Assembly: GCA_024278755.1 (NCBI GenBank)
Contig: JAJRSO010000041.1
Span: 1 to 64,000 of the forward strand
Length of the DNA stretch: 64,000 nucleotides
Direction: 5' to 3'
Source: Calditrichota bacterium
Lineage (GTDB): Bacteria > Calditrichota > Calditrichia > Calditrichales > Calditrichaceae
The position numbers were made by a program, and so were the translations under genes. Below the pieces are notes generated by a model. It had not been told where the DNA came from. It did no database searches and worked only from the letters and a program-made list of their open reading frames with translations. How positions within the stretch are numbered: the first letter of the stretch is position 1; every line of letters starts with the position of its first letter. Positions 17,829 to 29,215 of the stretch are shown here, one piece after another.

Positions 17829-18683
17829 CTATTTAATTTGCCATTTTTCGATAATTTTAAGTACAGTCGTATCGGGCGCAATCTTCATTGGCACAGGAAT
17901 ATCCGTTACATTTACCTGCATATTTTCACCTGCACGCGAGATAAAAATTTCTTTGATATATTCACCGTCGACTACCCCACCAATAACAAACGGGCGGGTT
18001 TTTAACTGTTTTATATTGGATTGGGCATGTGCAAGAAGGATAATATCAATTGCGGGATATACTTTAATAAAATGACGCAATGCCGATTTTGCCCCGTGAA
18101 AGATAACAATTGTTAGTTGATTTTTTTTAAACTGTTGGTAGTAATAATCGAAGAGAGTCCTGCTCAGTGTTAAGGCAGAAGGTTTTTTTGCAGTATCAAA
18201 TGCACTTTCATCTAACCAGCTTAAAATACGCAGATTCGCAACCGGAAAAACTTTCTGTCGTTGAACTTCCGGCAAATTGGCATTTGAAGCCAAAAGATAA
18301 CGGCTAAAAAAATCTTTGTTGGTTTCGAGAAATGCCATACCTTCCGTTAATTCCTGATCACCAAGCGCAACCAAATCCGGATCCATGCGCAGGTAGATTT
18401 CCATCACCGCCCGATTAATATCGGGATAACTGTACGAATTAAGGAAATCGCCCCCGTCCACAACAATACTATGTTTATTTTCGTTTCTTTTTTTGTTAAT
18501 CAAAGGAAGCATCTGGGCAAGTCCGCCCAAAGGGGGTTCTCCGCAGCCGCAGTTTTGCAACATCGCATTGACATTTGAAAAAAAGAGGATTTGCGCATCA
18601 GCAGGCTGATTCTGGGCATAACTATGCCGGAAGACGCCGGCGCTAAGAACAAATATAAGCAATAGGTAAATTGAACGGTTCAT
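17829..18683 (-). CDS. exported metallophosphatase-like protein (UshA/5'-nucleotidase N-domain type)
   Basis: A 284-residue protein with a Sec signal (MNRSIYLLLIFVLSAGVFRH, cut after SYA near 23). The mature part has the layout of calcineurin-like 5'-nucleotidase domains found beside cytochromes: a NCGCGEPPLGGLAQM box (44-58), VVDGGDFL (about 74-81), DPDLVALGDQEL, and late LLAHAQSNIKQL and IGGVVDGEYIKEIF. However, the metal ligands are degraded. There is no N-terminal DxH pair, no NHE/NHD motif, and the second histidine motif is LLAHAQ rather than GHxH. Phosphatase activity is therefore doubtful, and a structural or sensing role is possible. It precedes trpD, probably on the same transcript. 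No Shine-Dalgarno is visible before ATG 18683. Confidence 0.65.
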   Translation of the reverse strand: MNRSIYLLLIFVLSAGVFRHSYAQNQPADAQILFFSNVNAMLQNCGCGEPPLGGLAQMLPLINKKRNENKHSIVVDGGDFLNSYSYPDINRAVMEIYLRMDPDLVALGDQELTEGMAFLETNKDFFSRYLLASNANLPEVQRQKVFPVANLRILSWLDESAFDTAKKPSALTLSRTLFDYYYQQFKKNQLTIVIFHGAKSALRHFIKVYPAIDIILLAHAQSNIKQLKTRPFVIGGVVDGEYIKEIFISRAGENMQVNVTDIPVPMKIAPDTTVLKIIEKWQIK

Positions 18684-18725
18684 ATAAAAGCAGACATTTA
18701 TGGCCTGTCCATATGCAGACCCGTA

Positions 18726-18767
18726 TAAAAACGAGCCGGTACAAAAAATACTTATTCGAACCGGCTC
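18726..18767 (-). terminator. intrinsic terminator after the STAS gene
   Basis: On the minus strand GAGCCGGT pairs with ACCGGCTC (18760-18767 with 18733-18740), followed by GTTTTTATA. It lies six bases beyond the STAS stop codon and ends the secD-secF-STAS transcript. Confidence 0.85.
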
Positions 18768-18772
18768 CTGTT

Positions 18773-19108
18773 TTACATTTCCGAAAGAGCAGAATCTATG
18801 TCGGGATAGATTGCAAACACACTCAAAAGCTTGGTGATTTTAAGAAGATTCATAATTCGCTCGGAAACATTGGTAAGGCTCAGCGCCCCGCCGTTGTTTT
18901 TAAGCGTTGTAATAGCCGCAATCAAAATACCCAAGCCAGAACTATTCATCCAGTCAACGGCGTTTAAATCAATGATTATCTTTTTGCTGCCGGTATCGAT
19001 AAGCTCATGAATCCGGTCATTAATTTCCGTCGCTTCGGGACCGCCCATTATTTTACCGGATAAGGTAATAATTGTAATTCCGTTTTTTTCCGAAGATGAA
19101 TAACTCAT
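18773..19108 (-). CDS. STAS-domain anti-sigma factor antagonist
   Basis: A 111-residue single STAS domain of the SpoIIAA/RsbV type. The phosphorylation site is the serine in MNSSGLGIL (S57). Such proteins sequester an anti-sigma kinase when unphosphorylated and release it when the serine is phosphorylated. The C-terminal ITKLLSVFAIYPDIDSALSE helix is typical. No cognate kinase or PP2C phosphatase lies nearby, so its partner is elsewhere. AGGAG seven bases before ATG 19108 supports the start. It follows secF by 16 bases, and a terminator follows it. Confidence 0.9.
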   Translation of the reverse strand: MSYSSSEKNGITIITLSGKIMGGPEATEINDRIHELIDTGSKKIIIDLNAVDWMNSSGLGILIAAITTLKNNGGALSLTNVSERIMNLLKITKLLSVFAIYPDIDSALSEM

Positions 19109-19124
19109 TTGCTCTCCTAAAAAA

Positions 19125-20018
19125 TCAGGCTTTTTTAGTATTCCAGTCTACCACGATAGAACTGGCCACAAAAATTGATGAATAGGTACCCACAACAATA
19201 CCGATGATCAATGCCAAAGCAAAGGTACGCAATACTTCTCCGCCAAATAAATCGAGAACAACCACCACAATTAAGGAGGTTAACGAAGTCATAATGGTTC
19301 GGCTAAGCGTATCGTTGATACTGGTATTTACTGTGCCGGCAAGGTCGGCAAGATTCTTTTTTGACGCTTTTAAATTTTCGCGAATACGGTCATAAACCAC
19401 AATCGTATCGTTGAGCGAGTACCCCACAATAGTCAAAACAGCGGCAATAATCGGTGCGGAAATTTCCAGGTTAAAAACCGAGAAAATTCCCATGGTGATA
19501 GTCACATCATGAATCAGGGCCACAATGGCGCCAATGGAAAATTTAAATTCAAACCGCCACATAACATAAAACAAAATAAGTACCATCGCCCAAAAAATCG
19601 CGGCAAGCGCATCCAATATCAGTTCATGCCCGATCTTCGGCCCCACTGTTTCAACACGCTCTACGATAAACGGATTGTCTGCCAATCCTTTTTCCAGCAA
19701 TCCTTCGACCTTTGTAATAGCATCTTTATCATGATTTTGCAGACCGATACGAATCATCAATTCACGTTCATTACCATAATGTTTAATTTCGGCATCACCA
19801 AATTTATGCTCACTTAATATGCCGCGTACCTGTTCGATAACCACATCTTTTTCAAATTTTAACTGAACAATTGTACCGCCGGTAAAATCTACATTATAGC
19901 GGGGACCGCCGTGCAGAATAAGTGAAATAATTGAAATAAGAATCAGCGTGCCGCTGAGAACATAGGCAAATTTTCGTTTATTAATAATTTGATAGTTTGT
20001 ATTTGTGAATAACTGCAT
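19125..20018 (-). CDS. secF: protein translocase subunit SecF
   Basis: A 297-residue inner-membrane protein that with SecD uses the proton gradient to complete Sec-dependent export. It has an N-terminal membrane segment (about 17-36), a short periplasmic domain with VDFTGGTIVQLKF (43-55), then five further membrane segments. Conserved transmembrane motifs are AVLTIVGYSLNDTIVVYDRIREN and SRTIMTSLTSLIVVVVLDLFGG, the SecF signature. Length is normal. It follows secD with a 33-base gap and precedes the STAS gene. Confidence 0.95.
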   Translation of the reverse strand: MQLFTNTNYQIINKRKFAYVLSGTLILISIISLILHGGPRYNVDFTGGTIVQLKFEKDVVIEQVRGILSEHKFGDAEIKHYGNERELMIRIGLQNHDKDAITKVEGLLEKGLADNPFIVERVETVGPKIGHELILDALAAIFWAMVLILFYVMWRFEFKFSIGAIVALIHDVTITMGIFSVFNLEISAPIIAAVLTIVGYSLNDTIVVYDRIRENLKASKKNLADLAGTVNTSINDTLSRTIMTSLTSLIVVVVLDLFGGEVLRTFALALIIGIVVGTYSSIFVASSIVVDWNTKKA

Positions 20019-20051
20019 TTCTTTTCTATCTCCTCCACCCGTATTTCAGGA

Positions 20052-21935
20052 TTATATACTCAATTTTGTAATATTTCTCTTTTCCAGGGTGTAATCAAAA
20101 ATCACACGGGTTACTACAATAGCGGTAAACATACTGGCTGCGATACCAATCATCAGAGTTAAAGCAAATCCCTGAATAGGTCCGGAACCGTACGTGTAAA
20201 GAACCATACCGGCAATAAAAGTAGTAACATTGGCATCCAAAATCGTAATAAATGCTTTCCCATATCCCACATCAATGGCCGCCCGCACCGTTTTACCTCT
20301 GCGAAGTTCTTCGCGGATACGTTCAAAAATGAGCACGTTTGCATCCACTGCCATACCGATTGTTAAAATAATACCTGCAATTCCCGGAAGAGTCAGGGTT
20401 GCATGAAAATAGGCCATAACCGCCATAATCAGAATAATATTCAGGGTCAGGGCAAAATCGGCAACCAACCCGGCGAGTTTATAATACAGGGCCATAAACA
20501 AGACGACTAAAAGCAGGCCCAGCAATGCCGAGTAACTACCGGCATCAATCGAATCTTTACCAAGCGAAGGGCCAACAGTCCGTTCTTCCAGCGTATGAAC
20601 CGGCGCAGGCAGAGCGCCGGCTTTTAAAACAATGGCTAAATCGCGGGCTTCATTCATCTTGTCCAGACCGGTAATACGCGCCCGGCCGCCGGTGATTTTT
20701 GCTTGTAAATTGGGGGCCAAAAAGACTTTATTATCTAAAATGATAGCAAGACGTCTGCCAATATTGGCGCCGGTAACCCGTGCAAATACACGCGCGCCGT
20801 CATCATTTAAATTTAGGGAAACTTCAAATTTGCCAATAGAGGACGGATCGTTGGGATTGCCGGTATGGGGCGCTGCATCCGTAATGTAGGAACCGGTTAG
20901 CTCCACATGGCTGTTGACCAGATAGACCTGATAATATTTATCCTGATACGCCGGTTTCGCGCTCCAGATAAATTCGGCATTGCCGGCTTCGGAATGAATA
21001 ATTTTCTGCACTTCTTCCATGGCAATAATTTTACGGAATTTTTCCTCTTTTTCTACCGGAACCAAGATGGTTTGTTTGCTGCGCGGATCAAGGAAAAACA
21101 GGTTTTCTTCAAACAGACTCGAATGGGGGTCTGTAACAGCAATGGTGGAATCGTTTTTAGTGGAATCGATGCCGAACATGGCTTCCGCACTCGTTACATC
21201 CGAATCCTGCTTCGCGGTTTCGGTATCTGTTATCTCTGCCGAATCAATTGGTGAAATTTTTGATAGAATGAAACTATTAATTTTTTCCGCTACCTGTCCG
21301 GAAATAACGTCATCTTTTAGAAGTTTAAATTCCAGCAGAGCGGTACGGCCTATCAGCTTACGAACACGGGTCGGGTCGGTAACGCCGGCAAGCTCCACAA
21401 TAATCCGGCTTTCGCCCACTTTTTGAATAATCGGTTCGGCAACACCAAATTCGTCCACGCGGTTTCGTAAGATTTCCAAGGAACGATTGACGGCTTCACT
21501 GCTCTGTGTTTTCAGAAAATCAAGTACATCGCTTTCGGTGCGACGCTCGGAATTGGAATAAAAACGGGCAATATTAATCCCTTTTTCCTTTAAAATCCGA
21601 TTAAACACTATAATAAAGTTTTCATCGGTTTCCTTTACTTCTTTGTCCGCCTGTTCCAGCGCTTCGGTAAATTCGGTTGTTTTGTTTTTTGCCAGTTTAT
21701 CAAGCAGTTCCTTAATATCGACTTCCAACACAACATGCATACCGCCCTGGAGATCGAGACCGAGATTAATCGCTTTTGACTTTAAGTTAAAGTACTCTTT
21801 TTTATTGTCTAACTTCAGTGCACTCTTTTGTTCATCGGTCATACTATTGAATTTATAGGTTGGATATAGTAAGTAGACAGCTCCGATTAAAACAATAAGA
21901 ATGAAAATGAATTTCGTTGTGGTTTTCGACTTCAT
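20052..21935 (-). CDS. secD: protein translocase subunit SecD
   Basis: A 627-residue inner-membrane protein, partner of SecF. The N-terminal membrane segment (about 9-25) is followed by the P1 domain opening with LGLDLQGGMHVVLEV and containing LEILRNRVDEFGVAEP and GRTALLEFKLL. The transmembrane half includes GIAGIILTIGMAVDANVLIF and ERIREELRRGKTVRAAI. A roughly 80-residue insertion (about 225-305, rich in D, S and T) lengthens P1 relative to Escherichia coli, as in related phyla. AGGAGG is visible, but 13 bases before ATG 21935, which is long. The 292 bases between here and ligA hold nothing I can identify. Confidence 0.95.
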   Translation of the reverse strand: MKSKTTTKFIFILIVLIGAVYLLYPTYKFNSMTDEQKSALKLDNKKEYFNLKSKAINLGLDLQGGMHVVLEVDIKELLDKLAKNKTTEFTEALEQADKEVKETDENFIIVFNRILKEKGINIARFYSNSERRTESDVLDFLKTQSSEAVNRSLEILRNRVDEFGVAEPIIQKVGESRIIVELAGVTDPTRVRKLIGRTALLEFKLLKDDVISGQVAEKINSFILSKISPIDSAEITDTETAKQDSDVTSAEAMFGIDSTKNDSTIAVTDPHSSLFEENLFFLDPRSKQTILVPVEKEEKFRKIIAMEEVQKIIHSEAGNAEFIWSAKPAYQDKYYQVYLVNSHVELTGSYITDAAPHTGNPNDPSSIGKFEVSLNLNDDGARVFARVTGANIGRRLAIILDNKVFLAPNLQAKITGGRARITGLDKMNEARDLAIVLKAGALPAPVHTLEERTVGPSLGKDSIDAGSYSALLGLLLVVLFMALYYKLAGLVADFALTLNIILIMAVMAYFHATLTLPGIAGIILTIGMAVDANVLIFERIREELRRGKTVRAAIDVGYGKAFITILDANVTTFIAGMVLYTYGSGPIQGFALTLMIGIAASMFTAIVVTRVIFDYTLEKRNITKLSI

Positions 21936-22227
21936 TTAACTGTACTAACCTCCTGTATTGATATTATTTGTTTGTATTCTCAAAAGACGAGTAATTTAGG
22001 TTGAGTGACTTATAAAGTCAATTCTTAATCCTGTTCGCAAACAGGGATGCTTCCCCAAAAAATAGTTATGTCCGGAATAATAATGGTGTGACTTCTTTTG
22101 ATTAATGATTAACGAAGTAGAAAGATGCACTACGAAGTCTTATGGGATTCGTAGCGATAAAAGTCTGCTATCTATACGCATTAATCGTTGTTCTGGCTTA
22201 TTTTGACTTTCAAAACAGGAAGATATG

Positions 22228-24822
<2,595 letters not shown>

Positions 24823-25443
24823 ATGAAACAGTACGTTCTTACATTTCTTTCATTACTTCTACCGGCGCTTGTTTCCTGTACCAACCCATTTACAACGCGC
24901 GCGGGTCAGGTAGAAAAACCCCAAACGGGGGAAGTGGAGTATTTAAGTCCTAATGAACCGGAGAACGTAATTAAGAATTTTATTCTCGCAATTAAAAACA
25001 AGAATCTTAATGAATATATGAACTGTTTTTCTCCTGCCGGACAGGAACGTTTTAGGTTTGAGCCGGAGCCGTTTTATTTAAATGAATTTTTAACCAGAGG
25101 CTGGACGCTTTCGGACGAGGAAGACTATTTTGACCGCTTACGGGCCTCCGTATTGCGCCTAAACTTTACATGGAGAGATGTGGATGAACCGGCGTTGCGT
25201 CCGGTTTTTATTTCGGCGCCCAACGATTCGGTGGAAAGCGATGTAACGCCCTATTCCATGTTAGTCACCTTTAATATCGATTCGGCCAAGACCTATGAAG
25301 GAACTGCATTTTTTAAACTCTACCACGACCAGGAAATGCAAAAATGGCATATCTACTACTGGGAAGACAAGGCGCTGGATGAAAATAAGGCGGACATTAC
25401 AATTACTGCATTAAAAGTGTTCTACAATAAAAAAAGTTTATAA
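24823..25443 (+). CDS. lipoprotein of unknown function, probable NTF2-like fold
   Basis: A 206-residue lipoprotein: signal MKQYVLTFLSLLLPALVSC with lipobox Cys19. After a linker, the domain begins with PENVIKNFILAIKNKNLNEY, the opening helix pattern of NTF2/SnoaL-like folds, and ends with FKLYHDQEMQKWHIYYWED, the usual last strands. No catalytic residues can be named. The stop overlaps the next ATG by one base (TAATG), so the two lipoproteins are translationally coupled and probably work together. The fold assignment is inference from secondary-structure pattern only. Confidence 0.75.
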   Translation: MKQYVLTFLSLLLPALVSCTNPFTTRAGQVEKPQTGEVEYLSPNEPENVIKNFILAIKNKNLNEYMNCFSPAGQERFRFEPEPFYLNEFLTRGWTLSDEEDYFDRLRASVLRLNFTWRDVDEPALRPVFISAPNDSVESDVTPYSMLVTFNIDSAKTYEGTAFFKLYHDQEMQKWHIYYWEDKALDENKADITITALKVFYNKKSL

Positions 25444-25985
25444 TGAAAAAACGGTACTTAAATTTATTATTTCTCTTGCCAATGTTTTTTTACAGCGGGT
25501 GCCAAAACCTGTTTGCACCCGGGTTAACCAATAAAGACCTAAATGCAAACCAGTTTTTAACCGAACAAAAAACGGCCGAAGACGTGCTTGTTAATCTTAG
25601 TTACGCCTATAATTTTAAAGATTCCCTGGTGTATGCGGATTTGCTGGACAGTAGTTTTAGATTTATATTTACGGACTTCACCAAAGACCCCGTTATACAG
25701 GATGACTGGGGACGGGATGTGGATATTAAAACCACGATGGGACTTTTTCGTCATTTTGAAACGGTTAATCTCGTTTGGGACGGCACCATTGAAGACCGTT
25801 TTGAAAATGATGAAAAAACCGAGAAAACCATCTGGAAATCCTTTAAATTAACGCTGGACGGCGGAATCGAGATATCCACTGTTTCGGGAGAAGCCATTTT
25901 TTCATTTAAAAAATTTCTGCTCAATCCCCCGGATACCGCTTCAATCTGGCGCATTACCAAGTGGATTGACCGACAGTCTTTTTAA
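25443..25985 (+). CDS. second lipoprotein, distant paralogue of its neighbour
   Basis: A 180-residue lipoprotein: signal MKKRYLNLLFLLPMFFYSGC with lipobox Cys20. The mature layout repeats that of the upstream gene: a helix with TAEDVLVNLSYAYNFKDSLVYADLLD, a central FRFIFTDF strand, and a closing strand with SIWRITKWIDRQSF. A common origin with the upstream lipoprotein is likely though identity is low. No function is known. The start shares a base with the previous stop, and the pdxJ-like gene follows after 17 bases. Confidence 0.75.
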   Translation: MKKRYLNLLFLLPMFFYSGCQNLFAPGLTNKDLNANQFLTEQKTAEDVLVNLSYAYNFKDSLVYADLLDSSFRFIFTDFTKDPVIQDDWGRDVDIKTTMGLFRHFETVNLVWDGTIEDRFENDEKTEKTIWKSFKLTLDGGIEISTVSGEAIFSFKKFLLNPPDTASIWRITKWIDRQSF

Positions 25986-26002
25986 TTAAACACGGAGTTT
26001 TC

Positions 26003-26713
26003 ATGCCACGATTTGCTTTAGATATCGATACCATCGCTTTTATTCGAAATATGCTGGACGGAAAAAACCCGGATCCGGTTCATGCACTCGTGCTGGCCGA
26101 ACTGGGTGGCGCCGAAAGTATTGTTTGTTATTTACGGGATGATCTGAAAACGGTTAACGAGGCCGATGTACAGCTTTTGCGTCAGGTCGTAAAAAGCTAT
26201 CTCAATGTGCGCAGTAATATTACCGAAGATAATATTCGCACTCTGATGCGCATTAAGCCGGATATGATTACTTTTGTTGCACCGGGCGATGTTTCCAATG
26301 TCGAGGCGCAATCGGTTGATTTGAATATGTATTCGGAACAGGTGAAAGATTTTACGGCCGAATTCCGTTCCAGCGGTATTTTAAGTTCCGTCTTGCTCGA
26401 TCCGTCCCTGGCTCAGGTAAAAATGGCCGCGAAACTGTAATTTGATTATGTGGAATTTAATGCAGCCGGGTTGGCAGATGCGCCGGACATGAACGAAGAG
26501 CTTGAAATACTGGAAGAAATATCGGGACTTACCGTCGCCGCCAATAAACTGGGAATGGGTGTGAACATTAGCGGCGGGATTGGTTATGATAATATAAAAG
26601 ACATCAGCCGGATCGATTTTCTGGAAGATATCATTGCAGGAAGGCCGGTATTTACCAAGAGCCTCTCCATTGGTATAGAACAGGCAGTTCGAGACCTCAT
26701 TGCTTTAATCTGA
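26003..26713 (+). pseudogene. PdxJ-like protein without catalytic residues, interrupted by TAA
   Basis: The 237-codon frame aligns end to end with pyridoxine 5'-phosphate synthase PdxJ (NPDPVHALVLAELGGAESI, VQLLRQVVKSYLNV, late GMGVNISGGIGYDNIKDI and DIIAGRPVFT). A TAA at 26438-26440, where PdxJ usually has glycine, splits it after AAKL; FDYVEFNAAG continues in the same frame. The residues that make PdxJ an enzyme are also replaced: the histidine of NIDH is T10, the histidine of HLRED is Y43, the glutamate of NLEMA is R70, and the histidine of AGHG is G191. It is thus a diverged paralogue, probably not a vitamin B6 enzyme, that is now broken or read through. GGAG before ATG 26003 supports the start. 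Marked pseudogene because of the stop. Confidence 0.75.
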
Positions 26714-26723
26714 ATGGCGGCCA

Positions 26724-29195
26724 ATGAAAACTAAACTTTTTTTTATACTTGTTGCTGTCTGCTCGTGGCAGGTTTCCGCTCAAAACCGTACACCGCTTAC
26801 GGCCTTGTACAATTCTACAAACATAATCGAACAGAACGCTTCCGAAATAGGTCCATTGCAGTGGCAGGCGCAAAAAACAATGGGCTGGAAAAATATTTCG
26901 TTTCCCTTTTTCCAAACAAACAAGCGGCAAACGCGTCTGCGCGCCGCTTTTAAAATTTCCGCCGGACAAGACTCCATACCGCTGATACTTCGCGCGGGAG
27001 GGATTTCCGGTAATCTCTCTGTATATTTAAACGGCCACCTGATCCGCTTTCATCCTAACAGCACGGCTCCTTTTGATTTCCGGCTGCCCGCCGACGAGCT
27101 GAAAGAAGAAAACCTGCTACTGCTTGTTCTAAAAAGACCTTCAGACGCAACCATGGGATTTCCGCAATTCACCCGGATTTATACGGAACACGCATATCTC
27201 GGCTTAAAAGAACGCGTAAAACTATTTTCCGTCCGTAAAGAACCGCTTCGGAATTTCAGTATGAAAATTGAGAAACAAACAGCCGTAGCCGAACTTTATT
27301 ATTCCTACGATATCCAGTTGCCGCCATCTAAATACAAATATCGAATCGAAGAAAGTTTTATGCCAAAGGGTTCTAAACGAACACGTTTTGTATCCGGCGG
27401 CAGCAGACATATTGAAGGACGGCTAGCCGTAAAAAATGACAATCTCTGGTCCCCCGATAATCCGGTATTGTTGCAAACACGCATTAAAATTTTCGATAAA
27501 AAAAGCGCCCTGTTCGATAACATCTTTCAGTTTGGGTTGCGCAACCTTACCCTAAAATCAGACGGTATTTTTATTAATGGCCAGCCGACGCCGATAAACG
27601 GTATCAACTATCATAACGACGCCTGGCGTTTAAAAAACGGTAATTACCATAAAATCATATCGAACGATTTTAAAACGATTAAAGAAATGGGCTTTAACGC
27701 CGTTCGTCTGCCCCGTTACCTGCCGGACCGCACCATGCTTCAGGTGGCCGATTCCATCGGTTTGATGCTTTTTGGCGAATTGCCTATCTTGCGCTATCCG
27801 CCGCCCCTGTTTTTTAACAATGACCTTTTGGAACACGCAAAGGCGGCGATCAACAACCTGGCAGGCCCGAGTCTTTCTCACCCAAGCCTTACCGCTATTG
27901 GACTGGGACAGGAAATTTCCCTAAACGAAGCGGCCACGCAAAAGTTTATGTTTATCTTAAAAGATATCGTAAATATCAAATTAAAAGTACTCACTTACGT
28001 CTCCCCCTTTCCCGATGAAACGCTGCCTATTGAAAAAATAGCCGATTTTTATATGCTCGATATTCACCGGCCCTTACACCGCTATTCCGAGGAACATATC
28101 CCCCGACCGGATGGATTTCTTTTAGCAGGGAAAATCGGCTGTATTCGCAACGAACCGGCGGTAAAATGGGATACGGATCCGGTTTCCCAGGAACGGATTA
28201 CCTTTTTTAAACGGGAATTTGACGCGCTGTTTAGTACCTATGGCCTCAACGGCGGCTTTGTAGAAAGCTATATGGACTGGCATTTATCCCTGCCCTATCA
28301 ATTTTCCACTCCAAGTACAGACTCTGTTTTTATATATCCCAGCGGACTTTTAGACAGCAACCGTTATGCAAAACAATGGCTATTTGATTTTAAGCCTTTA
28401 TGGAGCCACAACACAACGCATCTGCTAAAAAGCCCGCCGGTAAAAAAGCGATCTAATTTTTATTCCCTTTTAGTAATTTTTAGCTCGATTATCTTTTTTG
28501 GTGTGTATCGGCGCATGCCGCGGTTAAACGAAAACATGCGCAAAGCCGTACGTCATCCCTACGGTTTTTTTGTAGATCTGCGCGAACGCCGTATCATCCC
28601 GCTTTTCAACTCGTTTTGGGTGGGCGGATACGCAGCGCTTTTACTAAGCAGTATCTTTAGTTCCGTTATTTTTTATCATCACGATTCTTTTATACTACAG
28701 GAATTTTCGGCTGTTTTGCTAAGTCCGTTCGGCTTGTACAAAGGGTTTTTAAGCATCAGCTCGAATCCGTTGTATCTGACGCTGATTATCTTTTCTCTTT
28801 TAATGCTGTATCCCATTTTAGTCAGTTTTATGTTAAAACTAACGGCCATTTTTATTGGTCTTCGCATCCGTCTGCGGCAGGCGCTCGCTGTCGGCTTATG
28901 GTCCGGCGTTCCGCTCTTGTTTTTACTGCCGGTAAGTATTTTCAGTTTTCAGCTATTAGGCTTCGACACATGGAATTTCTATCTGTTTATCCTTGTTTTT
29001 CTTTTTGTGATTTGGGCGCATTTCCGCATTATCAACGGAATTCGCGTTCTGTTTATTACAAAAGGCAGTAAAGTTTTAACGGCTATCCTCTTGTCTTATA
29101 CCATCCCTTTTATTATCTTTTGGGTTGTTTTTAAACCAACCGCTTACTGGCTGGAATACCTTTCTCTTTTAGTCAGATCCGGCAGTCTGTTTTAA
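26724..29195 (+). CDS. glycoside hydrolase family 2-like ectodomain fused to a multi-pass membrane domain
   Basis: The 823-residue protein has a Sec signal (cut near 19, VSAQ). Residues about 40-270 are beta-rich and resemble the sugar-binding and immunoglobulin-like domains of family 2 glycosidases (LSVYLNGHLI; LWSPDNPVLLQTRI). Then a TIM-barrel-like part starts with ING-INYHNDAW and TIKEMGFNAVRLPRYLPDR. Possible acid/base E is in GLGQEISL, and a possible nucleophile E in GFVESYMDW. From about 580 on there are about six membrane segments (LLVIFSSIIFFGV, ALLLSSIFSSVIFY, TLIIFSLLMLYPILVSFML and others) in a Yip1-like arrangement. The fusion of a periplasmic glycosidase-like head with such a membrane part is unfamiliar to me. 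Activity is unproven because the GH2 NE motif reads QE. Confidence 0.7.
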   Translation: MKTKLFFILVAVCSWQVSAQNRTPLTALYNSTNIIEQNASEIGPLQWQAQKTMGWKNISFPFFQTNKRQTRLRAAFKISAGQDSIPLILRAGGISGNLSVYLNGHLIRFHPNSTAPFDFRLPADELKEENLLLLVLKRPSDATMGFPQFTRIYTEHAYLGLKERVKLFSVRKEPLRNFSMKIEKQTAVAELYYSYDIQLPPSKYKYRIEESFMPKGSKRTRFVSGGSRHIEGRLAVKNDNLWSPDNPVLLQTRIKIFDKKSALFDNIFQFGLRNLTLKSDGIFINGQPTPINGINYHNDAWRLKNGNYHKIISNDFKTIKEMGFNAVRLPRYLPDRTMLQVADSIGLMLFGELPILRYPPPLFFNNDLLEHAKAAINNLAGPSLSHPSLTAIGLGQEISLNEAATQKFMFILKDIVNIKLKVLTYVSPFPDETLPIEKIADFYMLDIHRPLHRYSEEHIPRPDGFLLAGKIGCIRNEPAVKWDTDPVSQERITFFKREFDALFSTYGLNGGFVESYMDWHLSLPYQFSTPSTDSVFIYPSGLLDSNRYAKQWLFDFKPLWSHNTTHLLKSPPVKKRSNFYSLLVIFSSIIFFGVYRRMPRLNENMRKAVRHPYGFFVDLRERRIIPLFNSFWVGGYAALLLSSIFSSVIFYHHDSFILQEFSAVLLSPFGLYKGFLSISSNPLYLTLIIFSLLMLYPILVSFMLKLTAIFIGLRIRLRQALAVGLWSGVPLLFLLPVSIFSFQLLGFDTWNFYLFILVFLFVIWAHFRIINGIRVLFITKGSKVLTAILLSYTIPFIIFWVVFKPTAYWLEYLSLLVRSGSLF

Positions 29196-29215
29196 ACCCC
29201 ATATCACGGAGATAA

